Part shown: positions 17,777 to 25,384 of the stretch, in pieces
How positions within the stretch are numbered: the first letter of the stretch is position 1
Layout of the letters: the number at the start of each line of letters is the position of its first letter
NCBI GenBank assembly: GCA_016719135.1
Contig: JADKAV010000031.1
Span: forward strand, 1-29,689
Length of the DNA: 29,689 bases
Source of the DNA: Micrococcales bacterium
Lineage (GTDB): Bacteria; Actinomycetota; Actinomycetes; S36-B12; UBA10799
Direction of reading: 5' to 3'
Notes under the pieces: generated by a model
Seen by the model: only the letters and a program-made list of their open reading frames with translations
The model's database searches: none
What the model was told of the DNA's origin: nothing
Translations under genes and position numbers: made by a program

Positions 17777-18751
17777 ATGGTGCTGCGCCGCTCCGCGCTC
17801 GTCGGTATGGCCTGTGGGGCGGCAATTGCAGCGGGTGCGCTGGCTGGGTGCCAGAACGGCGCCACTTCAGAGCCGACGCCGTCCAACACCGCCGCGATCA
17901 GCGCTCTGGCGGAGAAGGTGCCCACCAAGATCCGCGAGGACGGGGTGCTGCTGGTCGGGATCGACCCGAGCTACCCCCCGATGGAGTTCCTCCAGCGGGG
18001 TCAGGCGGTCGGCGCGGACCTCGACCTGATGATGGAAGTGGGCAAGCGGCTCGACCTTCGGGTGGAGTTCTCCGAGGACGCCTATGCCCTTCTGGTACCA
18101 GGCGTCGCCGCCGGCCGGTTCGAAGCCGCCATCTCAGCGCTGTCGGTCGACGACAACGACCTGCAGAACGCCCGGATGGTCACGTACTACTCCTCCGGCT
18201 CACAGCTGGCGGTCCGGCCGCCGGCCAAGAAGCGCTTCGGCCCACGCAACCTCTGTGGGCGCAAGATCGCGGTTCTCGATGGCAGCCTGCAGTACGCGCA
18301 GCTCGTCGAGAAATCGGCCAACTGCATCGAGCAGCAGAAGAAACCCATCCGCATCCTGACGTTCCAGAGCCAGGCCCCGGCGACCCAGGCCGTCCTCGAC
18401 GGCAAGGCATACGGAACCCTCGCCGACTCACCGATCATCGAGAACGCAGTCAGGGAGTCCAACGGCCAACTGGTCACCAACGGCAAACCTTTCGAGAGTG
18501 CTCCCTACGGGATCGCGGTGGCCGATGACCGCAAACAACTTGCGAGGGCCATCGACGGGGCTCTGGAATCCATGATGGAGGACGGAACGTACCTGGCCAT
18601 CCTGGATCAGTGGGGCATCGCATCCGGGGCCATCAGTGAACCTGAGATCCTGACCAGCAAGGACATCCCGGAACCAACACCGCTGGCCACCGAGCAGTTC
18701 CCCGCTGCGACACCGCCACCGGAGCCGACGGTTTCTCCCACGCAGGAGTAG
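17777..18751 (+). CDS. Solute-binding lipoprotein of an amino-acid-type ABC importer (family 3)
   Basis: This 324-residue protein has a lipoprotein signal with lipobox LAGC (C25), then a family 3 binding domain: VLLVGIDPSYPPMEF, DLDLMMEVGKRL, and the second lobe ending near residue 285. A Pro/Thr/Glu-rich tail of about 35 residues closes it. A GGAGGG ribosome-binding site lies seven bases before the ATG. Such proteins bind amino acids or related small polar solutes outside the membrane. No permease or ATPase gene is adjacent, so it is an orphan component or serves a transporter encoded elsewhere. Confidence 0.88.
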   Translation: MVLRRSALVGMACGAAIAAGALAGCQNGATSEPTPSNTAAISALAEKVPTKIREDGVLLVGIDPSYPPMEFLQRGQAVGADLDLMMEVGKRLDLRVEFSEDAYALLVPGVAAGRFEAAISALSVDDNDLQNARMVTYYSSGSQLAVRPPAKKRFGPRNLCGRKIAVLDGSLQYAQLVEKSANCIEQQKKPIRILTFQSQAPATQAVLDGKAYGTLADSPIIENAVRESNGQLVTNGKPFESAPYGIAVADDRKQLARAIDGALESMMEDGTYLAILDQWGIASGAISEPEILTSKDIPEPTPLATEQFPAATPPPEPTVSPTQE

Positions 18752-18795
18752 CACGACCAGCTGCCACGCATTGGCCAAGAGCACGCGAGTCGCAC

Positions 18796-18801
18796 TAGCC
18801 T
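18796..18801 (+). promoter_or_regulatory. Leaderless -10 box (TAGCCT) for the rsbW-like/sigma operon
   Basis: TAGCCT is followed by seven bases and the ATG at 18809. TTGGCC at 18771-18776 could be a weak -35 (19-base spacer). No ribosome-binding site is present. Confidence 0.5.
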
Positions 18802-18808
18802 CGCGCCT

Positions 18809-19189
18809 ATGGGATCCGACATCGTGCTCACGGTTCCCGCGCAGTCGGCGTACGTCACGCTCGCGCGGGCAGCCACGGCAGCAGCATGCGCTCAGGCTGA
18901 TTTCCCGCTCGACCGACTCGACGACATCAGACTGGCGGTGGACGAGGCCTGTGCGCTGGTGATCGCGGATGCACCCGACGGCGCCGACCTGCAGGTCGTG
19001 CTGACGGTCGAGGGCAACCACATCACGATCGTGGTGCAGGGTCCGAGCCGGCGTGAACTGCCGGTTGCGACGAACACGTTCGCCTGGACCGTCCTGACAG
19101 CGCTGGTCGACGAGGTTTCGACAGATGTGTCCGACGGTTCGCTGTCGATCAGGATGCAAGCCAGCGGTGTCGAGTCGGTGGCGCTGTGA
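18809..19189 (+). CDS. RsbW-like anti-sigma/ATP-binding regulatory protein with degenerate N-box
   Basis: This 126-residue protein has the fold pattern of the RsbW/SpoIIAB GHKL family and its last four bases overlap the start of a SigF-type sigma factor, so it probably binds and inhibits that factor. The N-box region is DIRLAVDEACALVIAD: E46 is kept, but the asparagine that holds magnesium-ATP in kinases of this family is L50. A clear GxGL G2-box is also lacking (FAWTVLTALVDEV stands in its place). It may therefore bind the sigma factor without kinase activity. No anti-anti-sigma (STAS) gene is visible in the window. Confidence 0.75.
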   Translation: MGSDIVLTVPAQSAYVTLARAATAAACAQADFPLDRLDDIRLAVDEACALVIADAPDGADLQVVLTVEGNHITIVVQGPSRRELPVATNTFAWTVLTALVDEVSTDVSDGSLSIRMQASGVESVAL

Positions 19190-20001
19190 GCGATTCGGAA
19201 CCGACATCGCGGGTACCGCCCCAACGCAGTTCCTCGTGGAGCAGTCAGGACCGCGACCGCGAGCGGGTGCTGCTCGCGGAGTTCGCCGGACTCGACGTCA
19301 GTGATCCCAGACGTGCGGTCGTCCGCGACGAACTGGTCACGATGCATGTGCCGTTGGTGCACTACCTGGCACGCCGATTCCGCGACCGTGGCGAGCCGCA
19401 CGATGATCTGGTGCAGGTCGGGACGATCGGACTGATCAAGGCCGTCGACCGTTTCGACCCTGAGCGTGGGGTTGAGTTCTCGACGTATGCGACACCCACG
19501 GTGGTGGGCGAGATCAAGCGGCACTTCCGTGACAAGGGCTGGTCCGTGCGCGTCCCGCGACGTCTGCAGGAGATGCGCATGGCCATCAGCAAGGCGACCG
19601 CCGAACTGTCCCAGACGCTGGGCCGGGCGCCTACGGTTCGGGAACTGGCCACACACATGGGAGTCTCGGAGGACGAGGTGCTCGACGGCATCGAATCGGC
19701 CCAGGCCTACAGCACCTTGTCGCTGGACGGCGCCAGTGACGCCGAGAGCGAGGCCCCGGCGCTGGTGGATTCCTTGGGCACCGACGACGAGGCGTTGGAG
19801 AACGTGGAGTACCGCGAGACATTGCGCCCCTTGCTGGCTGCGCTACCGGAGCGGGAACGCCAGATCATCCTGCTGCGCTTCTTCCACAACAAGACGCAGT
19901 CGGAGATCGCCCAGGAGGTCGGGGTCTCTCAGATGCATGTGAGCAGGCTGCTGGTGAAGTCGTTGGCGACGCTGCGCGGCGGCATGGGCGTCGACGCCTG
20001 A
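19186..20001 (+). CDS. SigB/SigF-family RNA polymerase sigma factor
   Basis: This 271-residue group 3 sigma factor has region 2 (LVHYLARRFRDRGEPHDDLV, GLIKAVDRFDPERGVEFSTY), region 3 (LGRAPTVRELATHMGVSEDE) and the region 4 helix-turn-helix (TQSEIAQEVGVSQMHVSRLL). Lack of region 1.1 and the general sequence place it with stress or developmental SigF/SigB factors of actinobacteria. The GTG start overlaps the stop of the RsbW-like gene (GTGA), the usual anti-sigma/sigma pairing. The N-terminal 25 residues are Ser/Arg-rich and probably disordered. Confidence 0.92.
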   Translation: MSDSEPTSRVPPQRSSSWSSQDRDRERVLLAEFAGLDVSDPRRAVVRDELVTMHVPLVHYLARRFRDRGEPHDDLVQVGTIGLIKAVDRFDPERGVEFSTYATPTVVGEIKRHFRDKGWSVRVPRRLQEMRMAISKATAELSQTLGRAPTVRELATHMGVSEDEVLDGIESAQAYSTLSLDGASDAESEAPALVDSLGTDDEALENVEYRETLRPLLAALPERERQIILLRFFHNKTQSEIAQEVGVSQMHVSRLLVKSLATLRGGMGVDA

Positions 20002-20003
20002 CA

Positions 20004-20387
20004 TCAGTCCTCGAGGTCTGCTCCGGTAGAGGGGCGCATCGTGAGGTACAACCCCAGCACCGACACAGCAGCGACCAACGCTCCGGCGAAGACCGCCCAC
20101 CCGTCGCCCTCCAGTAGCAGCCAGGCGCTGATCAGCCCGAAGACCTGTGCGAAGCCCATGGGCGTGCGGGCGAACCGACTGTGCCGCCACAGCCCGCGCG
20201 CCACCAGACCCATACAGCCCGCGAAGGGCAGATAGACCAGAACTTCTGCCACCGGCGAGGCGCCAGTGTTCGTACCCTGCGTGTTGAGCGACGCGATCCC
20301 CAGAGCAGCAGCGAACACCACAATCGCGAGGGCTTCGAATCCAGCCAGAACGGCTGCCTGTCGAGCCGGCGAAAGTCCCTGTCCCAC
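20004..20387 (-). CDS. Small four-helix membrane protein, unknown function
   Basis: This 127-residue protein has about four hydrophobic segments (AGFEALAIVVFAAALGIASL, VAEVLVYLPFAGCMGLVARG, FGLISAWLLLEG, AVFAGALVAAVSVLGLYLTM) and a short acidic C-terminus. I do not recognise a named family. The GTG start is supported by TAGATT six bases upstream, the leaderless arrangement seen elsewhere here. It is convergent with the sigma factor (two bases between stops) and divergent from the lipid kinase gene. Confidence 0.75.
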   Translation of the reverse strand: MGQGLSPARQAAVLAGFEALAIVVFAAALGIASLNTQGTNTGASPVAEVLVYLPFAGCMGLVARGLWRHSRFARTPMGFAQVFGLISAWLLLEGDGWAVFAGALVAAVSVLGLYLTMRPSTGADLED

Positions 20388-20393
20388 GTCATG

Positions 20394-20399
20394 AATCTA
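20394..20399 (-). promoter_or_regulatory. Leaderless -10 box (TAGATT) for the small membrane protein gene
   Basis: On the minus strand TAGATT is followed by six bases and the GTG at 20387. It lies nine bases from the oppositely directed box at 20408, so the two promoters abut. Confidence 0.5.
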
Positions 20400-20407
20400 T
20401 CTGTCGC

Positions 20408-20413
20408 TACCGT
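20408..20413 (+). promoter_or_regulatory. Leaderless -10 box (TACCGT) for the diacylglycerol kinase-like gene
   Basis: TACCGT is followed by seven bases and an in-frame GTG at 20421, which begins the protein exactly where the family does (VRGLLVVNPKA). Confidence 0.5.
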
Positions 20414-20420
20414 TGGTCGG

Positions 20421-21347
20421 GTGCGAGGCCTACTCGTGGTCAACCCCAAAGCGACCACCACCAACGACGTGACGCGTGACGTACTCATCAGCGCACTGGC
20501 TGACAAGTTCCACCTGGAGGTCGTCACCACCACACATCGCGGTCATGCGGGGGAATTGGGGGCCAGGGCCCGCGAAGAGGCAATGGACTGCATCCTCACC
20601 CTCGGCGGCGATGGCACAGTCCACGAGGTGGTCAACGGCCTGCTCGCAGAAGGCGCACAGCCGTCCCTGCCGGTGCTCGGCACCGTGCCCGGCGGCAGTG
20701 CCAATGTCTTCGCCCGTGCGTTGGGCTTTCCACAGGACGCGGTCGAATCCACCGGGCTTCTGCTGCGGGCCATGCGCGACGGTCACACCCGCACCATCGG
20801 CCTCGGACAGGTGGAGGACCGCTACTTCACGTTTACCGCCGGGCTGGGACTCGACGCAGAGATCATGGAACGCATGGAGCAGGCCCGGGCCAAGGGCAAG
20901 AGCGCGACCCCCACCCGATATTTGGCCACGACGGTCCGTCACTTCTTCACCGGCAGCGACCGCAAACAGCCGGCCTTGCTCCTGCATCGGGAGGGCGAGG
21001 AGCCGATTGACGGTGTGTTCTTGGCGATCGTGCAGAACACCTCCCCCTGGACCTACATCGGCGCCCACCCGGTGAACCCGTCCCCGCGGGCGTCTTTCGA
21101 CACCGGCCTCGATCTGTGGGCCACGAAGACCATGCGAACCGCACAAGCGGTGAGGCTTTCAACGCGGATCGTTTTCAGCCGACAACGGGGAAACCCCAAG
21201 TCGATGGTGGCCTGGCATGACCTCGACGAGTTCCGGATCACCGCCGTGCGCCCGACTCCGATGCAGGTGGACGGGGAGCTGGTCGGCGACGTTACGGACG
21301 TCACCTTCCGGTCTGTGCGGTCAGCATTGAGGGTTTACGTTCCGTAG
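20421..21347 (+). CDS. Diacylglycerol kinase-family lipid kinase (DagK/YegS-like)
   Basis: This 308-residue protein has the family signature: an N-terminal LLVVNPKATTTN, the nucleotide-binding GGDGTVHEVVNG (G62-T66), and PGGSANVFAR near residue 90. Such cytosolic or membrane-associated kinases phosphorylate diacylglycerol or related lipids; some actinobacterial members act on sphingosine-like or phosphatidylinositol precursors. The GTG at 20421 is preferred over upstream in-frame starts, including an ATG at 20391, because of the leaderless promoter and because homologues begin here. It looks monocistronic. Confidence 0.85.
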   Translation: MRGLLVVNPKATTTNDVTRDVLISALADKFHLEVVTTTHRGHAGELGARAREEAMDCILTLGGDGTVHEVVNGLLAEGAQPSLPVLGTVPGGSANVFARALGFPQDAVESTGLLLRAMRDGHTRTIGLGQVEDRYFTFTAGLGLDAEIMERMEQARAKGKSATPTRYLATTVRHFFTGSDRKQPALLLHREGEEPIDGVFLAIVQNTSPWTYIGAHPVNPSPRASFDTGLDLWATKTMRTAQAVRLSTRIVFSRQRGNPKSMVAWHDLDEFRITAVRPTPMQVDGELVGDVTDVTFRSVRSALRVYVP

Positions 21348-21434
21348 TCAAGCAGTTACGAATCGTCCCCGGACAACTACATTCCGCACTCGATTCGGGC
21401 GAAAGTGACGGAATCCGCGCTGCCGGGTATCGAA

Positions 21435-21450
21435 TGTGATGCAGAACACA
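21435..21450 (+). promoter_or_regulatory. CRP/GlxR-like operator upstream of whiB1
   Basis: TGTGA, six bases, then ACACA matches the TGTGA-N6-TCACA palindrome of actinobacterial CRP-family regulators with one mismatch. It lies about 193 bases before the whiB1 start. In M. tuberculosis whiB1 is under control of the cAMP receptor protein Rv3676. The rest of 21348-21642 holds no gene that I can see; I could not assign a convincing -10. Confidence 0.45.
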
Positions 21451-21642
21451 CCGCTGTGATGTGACTTATGCCCGAGAACCCTTGTGAATCCGTGCACGTT
21501 GTGTGAATCTGAAGTCGCTGGAGCGCAAGATACGCCACAGCAAAAGGCCGAAGAGCACCACCCCCCGCCGAATCGGGTGTGCGTGTCTGCTACGGCCTCC
21601 GGACGGCTACCCGGGGGGAAGCCACGAGCTAGGAGGAATTGA

Positions 21643-21903
21643 ATGGACTGGCGCGCGAACGCTGCCTGCCGTAACGAGGACCCGGAATTGTTCTTCCCCC
21701 TCGGTGATACGGGCCCGGCCCTCCTGCAGATCGAGGATGCCAAAGCCGTCTGCTCCCACTGCGACGTGGTGAGTGAGTGTCTGAGCTGGGCGTTGGAGTC
21801 CGGCCAGGATTCAGGCATCTGGGGTGGCATGTCCGAGGCCGAGCGCCGCTCCCTGCGCCGCCGCGGAGCCCGCACCGGTGTGGCCCTCGGCTACCAGCAC
21901 TGA
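21643..21903 (+). CDS. whiB1: WhiB1-type iron-sulfur transcription regulator
   Basis: This 86-residue Wbl protein has the four [4Fe-4S] ligands C9, C37-x2-C40-x5-C46 and the GIWGG turn (58-62), followed by a basic tail (RRSLRRRGAR) for DNA binding. The start MDWRANAACRNEDPELFFPL and the segment CLSWALESGQDSGIWGGMSE closely resemble M. tuberculosis WhiB1 (WblE in streptomycetes), an essential nitric-oxide-sensitive regulator that contacts the primary sigma factor. It has a strong AGGAGG ribosome-binding site at 21631-21636. The convergent neighbour pdtaS supports orthology. Confidence 0.94.
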   Translation: MDWRANAACRNEDPELFFPLGDTGPALLQIEDAKAVCSHCDVVSECLSWALESGQDSGIWGGMSEAERRSLRRRGARTGVALGYQH

Positions 21904-21933
21904 GGTTCCCGAACACTACGGAAACGTTGAAGT

Positions 21934-21993
21934 AGCCCGCTACCTGCGACGTGGCCTTTCCTTACGGGCCAGAACGCAGGTAGCGGGCTTTTT
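21934..21993 (+). terminator. Rho-independent terminator after whiB1
   Basis: A perfect 15-bp stem pairs 21934-21948 with 21975-21989 (AGCCCGCTACCTGCG and its complement) and is followed by five T residues. The 26-base loop can form a small inner stem (TGGCC with GGCCA). It begins 31 bases after the whiB1 stop. This is the clearest intrinsic terminator in the window. Confidence 0.92.
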
Positions 21994-22044
21994 CATGTCT
22001 GGATGAACACGACGGGCCGCTCGGACTCTTCGGCCTTGGTGCAG

Positions 22045-22102
22045 GCGTTGGCCCGACTCCCGTCCCGGCGCAGGCGTTGGCCCGACTCCCGCCCCGGCGC
22101 AC
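22045..22102. repeat. Two 29-bp direct repeats leading into the palindromic array
   Basis: Two tandem units start with GCGTTGGCCCGACTCCC at 22045 and 22074 and differ by only two bases (one internal T/C and the last base). The next core follows at 22103, again 29 bases on. The 29-base period is ten bases longer than the 19-base period of the palindromic part. Confidence 0.85.
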
Positions 22103-22213
22103 GCGTTGGAGTTACGTACACACGTTGGACAAACGCACAGCCGTTGGACATCCACGCCCCGCCGATCTCCAACGCCTGTACCGATCTCCAACGCACGTAC
22201 CCAACTCTCACGC
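22103..22213. repeat. Palindromic element of 19-bp units (copy 2)
   Basis: The left arm has cores at 22103, 22122 and 22141 (GCGTTGGA, ACGTTGGA, CCGTTGGA). The right arm has inverted cores at 22168, 22187 and 22206 (TCCAACGC twice, then TCTCACGC). All intervals within an arm are 19 bases. The arms pair imperfectly over about 50 bp around an 11-base loop at 22153-22163. It lies within a 145-bp duplicated block, 22082-22226, repeated at 22292-22436 with about seven mismatches. Confidence 0.88.
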
Positions 22214-22218
22214 CTGTG

Positions 22219-22312
22219 GGCCGGCGCCGACGCTGGAGGCCGGCGCCGACGCTGCAGCCCGACGCTCCCGCCCCGGCGCAGACGCTGGAGTCCGACTCCC
22301 GCCCCGGCGCAC
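22219..22312. repeat. Diverged repeat modules between the two palindromic copies
   Basis: GGCCGGCGCCGACGCTG occurs at 22219 and 22238, 19 bases apart. GCTGCAG at 22251 and GCTGGAG at 22284 then lead modules of 33 and 29 bases that end in the same GC-rich phrase as the 29-bp units. These look like older copies with the core changed from CGTTGG to GCTGGA. Confidence 0.65.
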
Positions 22313-22423
22313 GCGTTGGAGTTATGTGCGCACGTTGGACAAACGCACAGCCGTTGGAGATCCACGCCCCGCCGATCTCCAACGCACGTACCGATCTCCA
22401 ACGCACGTACCCAACTCTCACGG
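22313..22423. repeat. Palindromic element of 19-bp units (copy 3)
   Basis: This is a near-identical duplicate of copy 2, offset by 210 bases: cores at 22313, 22332 and 22351, inverted cores at 22378, 22397 and 22416. The right-arm spacers again contain GTAC. From 22437 to the end of pdtaS at 22534 I see no further structure or gene. Confidence 0.88.
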
Positions 22424-22533
22424 CTGTGGGCCGGCGACGCGCGAATCCACACCCGCGAGGCCCAGACAACAGAAGTCAGTCGGAGCCCAACACTTCACGC
22501 ATCAGAACGTGGCCGCCAAGTCATCGAGGATTG

Positions 22534-24012
22534 CTAATCCCCGGCCTGGACAGCCTGCCCTGCGCGACCCGGCACAACCAGGTCGATGGTGGCGGTGGTC
22601 CCCACCCCCGACTCCCCCGGCTCCCAACTCAAAGAACCCTTGAGGTCGTCACGCACGAGGGTCTGCACGATCTGCAAACCGAGTTTTGCGTCCCGGTCCG
22701 GGTCGAAGCCGGCCGGCAGCCCGGCCCCGTCGTCGATGACACAGACCTGCAGTCGGCGCCCACGGCGTTCGGTTGTGACGGTGATGCGCCCGTGGCCGCG
22801 GTCCTGCAAGCCGTGCTCTAAGGCGTTCTGCAGCAATTCCGCGACGACCAATGCCAGCGAACTGGCGATGGACCCGGGCAGCACCCCGAACTGCCCGGTG
22901 CGTTCCACGACGACGTCCGGACTCAAGTCCGACACCATCGCGACCACGCGATCAGCGACCTCGTCGAACTCGACGGCGTCCGCGTCGGCCTGCGAGAGCG
23001 TCTCGTGCACGAGCGCGATCGCGCTGACCCGACGCACCGATTCGTCGAGCGCCGCGCGTGCGGTCGGGTCCGACAGGCGCCGGCCCTGCATTCGCAACAA
23101 CGCGGCGACCGTCTGCAGGTTGTTCTTCACCCGGTGGTGGATCTCGCGGATGGTGTTGTCCTTGGTGAGCAGTGCACGTTCGCCGCGGCGCAGGTCCGTG
23201 ACATCGCGAACGAGCAGGACCGCACCACTGCGCGTCCGCTCGTTCATCAGCGGGATGGAACGCATCGATACCGTCGCCTCGCCCACTTCCACGTCGACGC
23301 TGCCGCCGCACGACCCGCGGAGATCACTGCGATCGCCTCGTCGACCGGTCCGGTGCGCGCGGCGAGCCTGCGTACCTCTCGCTCCAGGACCTGGCCGATG
23401 AGATCGGTCTTCACTCCCATGCGGCGGAAGGCGCTACGTGCGTTGGGGGACGCGAACTCCACGACTCCCTGGGCATCGATGCGCAATAGACCGTCGCCCA
23501 CCCGCGGCGGAGTGGACGAGTCCTGCATTCCCTGGGTGGGGAACTGCCCGGCGCTCAACATCTGGCCCAGCTGATCGGCCACCTCGCGGTAGGTCCGCTC
23601 CAGATCGCCGGCCTCCCGCGGCGCCAGTCCACTGCGCCGTGCGATCACCGCGACAACCCGCTGGCCGTGCAGCACCGGAATGGATTCAGTGCCTCCCGGG
23701 AGCATCGAATCCGGCTGCTGCGCGTTGCGCACGACCCGTTGGGACGTGGAAGGCCCGCTCTACTTCCGGCAGCCTGCCTTTGGCCACGAACGTTCCGACG
23801 ATGTCCTCAGGAAAAACAGTGGGCCCGGTGCTCGGACGGACCTGTGCGGCGGCCACGAATCCGGCCGAGTTCCACGTCGGAAGCCACATGACGAGATCTG
23901 AGAATGACAGGTCTGACAGCAGCGTCCAGTCCGCGGTGACCAGGTGTAGATGGGCGATCTCCGCCGACGTCAGATCCGTGCGCTCGCGTGCCAGACGATC
24001 CAGATCCACCAT
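22534..24012 (-). CDS. pdtaS: PdtaS-type cytosolic sensor histidine kinase (two frameshifts)
   Basis: Reading three frames in turn gives one protein of about 492 residues, close to mycobacterial PdtaS (501). The N-terminal GAF part (24012 to about 23740) has HLHLVTADWTLLSDLSFSDL. A PAS-like middle (about 23735 to 23310) has DGLLRIDAQGVVEFASPNAR. The kinase part (about 23305 to 22534) has the HisKA_2 box IREIHHRVKNNLQTVAALLR, the N-box ELLQNALEHG, and glycine motifs VIDDGAGLP and LGLQIVQTLV. One or two missing bases near 23740 and 23310 explain the breaks. Soluble PdtaS autophosphorylates and activates the RNA-binding antiterminator PdtaR, which is not in the window. TAGGGT lies six bases before the ATG. 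Confidence 0.88.
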
Positions 24013-24018
24013 GCCTGC

Positions 24019-24024
24019 ACCCTA
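24019..24024 (-). promoter_or_regulatory. Leaderless -10 box (TAGGGT) for pdtaS
   Basis: On the minus strand TAGGGT is followed by six bases and the ATG at 24012, with no ribosome-binding site. The divergent bioA gene starts 65 bases away. Confidence 0.55.
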
Positions 24025-24076
24025 ACGACGAGGACCGCGCGGCAGGTGCCCGATCACCTCATTGCACACTTGGGTG

Positions 24077-25384
24077 GTGACCGATCTGTTCCAGGCAGAC
24101 CAACGACACGTATGGCATCCCTTCACCCAGCATGCCTGGTGGCCCGACGACGATCCGCTGGTCATCACGGGGGGCCAGGGGGTCTGGCTGCAGGACAGTG
24201 CCGGCCAGCGTTACATCGATGGGTTCTCGTCGCTGTGGGTCACCGTGCACGGCCACAACGAGCCGGCCATCAACGAGGCGATCGCCCGGCAGGCGCGGAC
24301 GCTGGACCATTCGACATTCCTCGGCTTCACCCACGAGCCGGGAATCCGCCTGGCCGAGGAACTGGTCGCGCAGCCCCCCAGCCTGCTGTCGCGTCTTCTT
24401 CGCCGGCGACGGCTCCAGTCGGCGGTCGAGGCGGGCATCAAGATGGCCTACCAGGCGAAGCTGCAGCAGGGCCAGCGGCGGCCGCTGTTCGTGCACGTCG
24501 CGCAGGGGTACCACGGGGACACCCTCGGCGCGGTGTCCGTCGGTGGCATCGAGGTGTTCCACCACACCTACCGCCCGATCCTGCTGCGTACCCGGATGGT
24601 GTCGTCACCGGGCGTGCGCCAACCCGGGCAGACCGCACAGGAGCGTGCCGCGCAGGTGCTCGACGAACTGCGGATCCTGCTGGCCGAGGTGGGCGATCAG
24701 GTGTGCGCGATCGTCATCGAACCGCTGGTCCAGGCCGCCGGAGGAATGCTCACCCACGACGTGTCCTTCGTTCAGGGGGTCCGGGCGTTGAGCACGCAGT
24801 TCGGCGCGTACTTGATGGTCGACGAAGTAGCCACCGGGATCGGCCGCACCGGGCGCATGTGGGCGGTCGAGCATGCTGACATCAGCCCCGACCTGTTGAC
24901 GTGCGGCAAGGGCCTGACCGGTGGGGTGCTGCCACTGTCGGCGGTGCTGGCCACCGAGGAGATCTACAGCAGTTTTCTGGGGGCTGGCGACCGGACGTTC
25001 TTCCACGGCCACTCGTACACCGCGAATCCGCTGTGCGCCGTGGCCGCGCTGGCAAACCTGGAACTCATGGACGAACGCGCGACCGTCGACCACGCCGCGT
25101 GGATCGGACGCACGCTGGGTGATCTGCTCAAGCCGCTGGACGACGACGAGCGGGTGGTCGAGATCCGCCGGATCGGCACCATGACCGGCATCGAGGTCCG
25201 GCCGCACGGGGATCGCACCGGGCTGCGGATCTGCACCGCCATGCGCGACCTGGGAGTCATCACCCGGCCGCTGGGCGACGTCGTCATCCTGATGCCGCCG
25301 CTGGGCATCGCCGAACCGGAGTTGCAGCAGATGGCCTCAGCCCTCAACCACGGCCTGGACCAGGTCTACGGCGCCGCGTCGTGA
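24077..25384 (+). CDS. bioA: Adenosylmethionine-8-amino-7-oxononanoate aminotransferase
   Basis: BioA converts KAPA to DAPA in biotin synthesis, using SAM as amino donor and PLP. Family features are RHVWHPFTQH near the start, YIDGFSSLWVTVHGH, YHGDTLGAVSVGG, the PLP-contacting DEVATGIGRTG, and the Schiff-base lysine in LTCGKGLTGG. The PLP phosphate motif is odd: the open frame reads RLLRRRRLQSAVEAG, whereas the next frame over the same bases reads RVFFAGDGSS, the family sequence. Two compensating indels between about 24374 and 24424 probably explain this. The GTG at 24077 is favoured: a weak CACACT lies six bases upstream and the family N-terminus fits; GTG 24074 and TTG 24062 are alternatives. 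The stop overlaps bioF (GTGA). Confidence 0.9.
   Translation: MTDLFQADQRHVWHPFTQHAWWPDDDPLVITGGQGVWLQDSAGQRYIDGFSSLWVTVHGHNEPAINEAIARQARTLDHSTFLGFTHEPGIRLAEELVAQPPSLLSRLLRRRRLQSAVEAGIKMAYQAKLQQGQRRPLFVHVAQGYHGDTLGAVSVGGIEVFHHTYRPILLRTRMVSSPGVRQPGQTAQERAAQVLDELRILLAEVGDQVCAIVIEPLVQAAGGMLTHDVSFVQGVRALSTQFGAYLMVDEVATGIGRTGRMWAVEHADISPDLLTCGKGLTGGVLPLSAVLATEEIYSSFLGAGDRTFFHGHSYTANPLCAVAALANLELMDERATVDHAAWIGRTLGDLLKPLDDDERVVEIRRIGTMTGIEVRPHGDRTGLRICTAMRDLGVITRPLGDVVILMPPLGIAEPELQQMASALNHGLDQVYGAAS

Noticed and set aside
17689..17928. N-terminal extension of the malic enzyme on the minus strand
   Set aside because: It would overlap the start of the divergent lipoprotein gene and has no family similarity; homologues begin at VDLDNDPAF.
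22045..22436. CRISPR array
   Set aside because: Spacers are 11 or 21 bases, are themselves conserved, and the units reverse orientation within each element. No cas genes are present.
21940..22469. Open frames on both strands of the repeat array encoding repetitive peptides such as RALEIGTCVGDRRG
   Set aside because: The 19-base unit is not a multiple of three, so the same DNA repeat gives similar peptides in several frames on both strands. There are no ribosome-binding sites, and the frames overlap a terminator. They are by-products of the DNA repeat.
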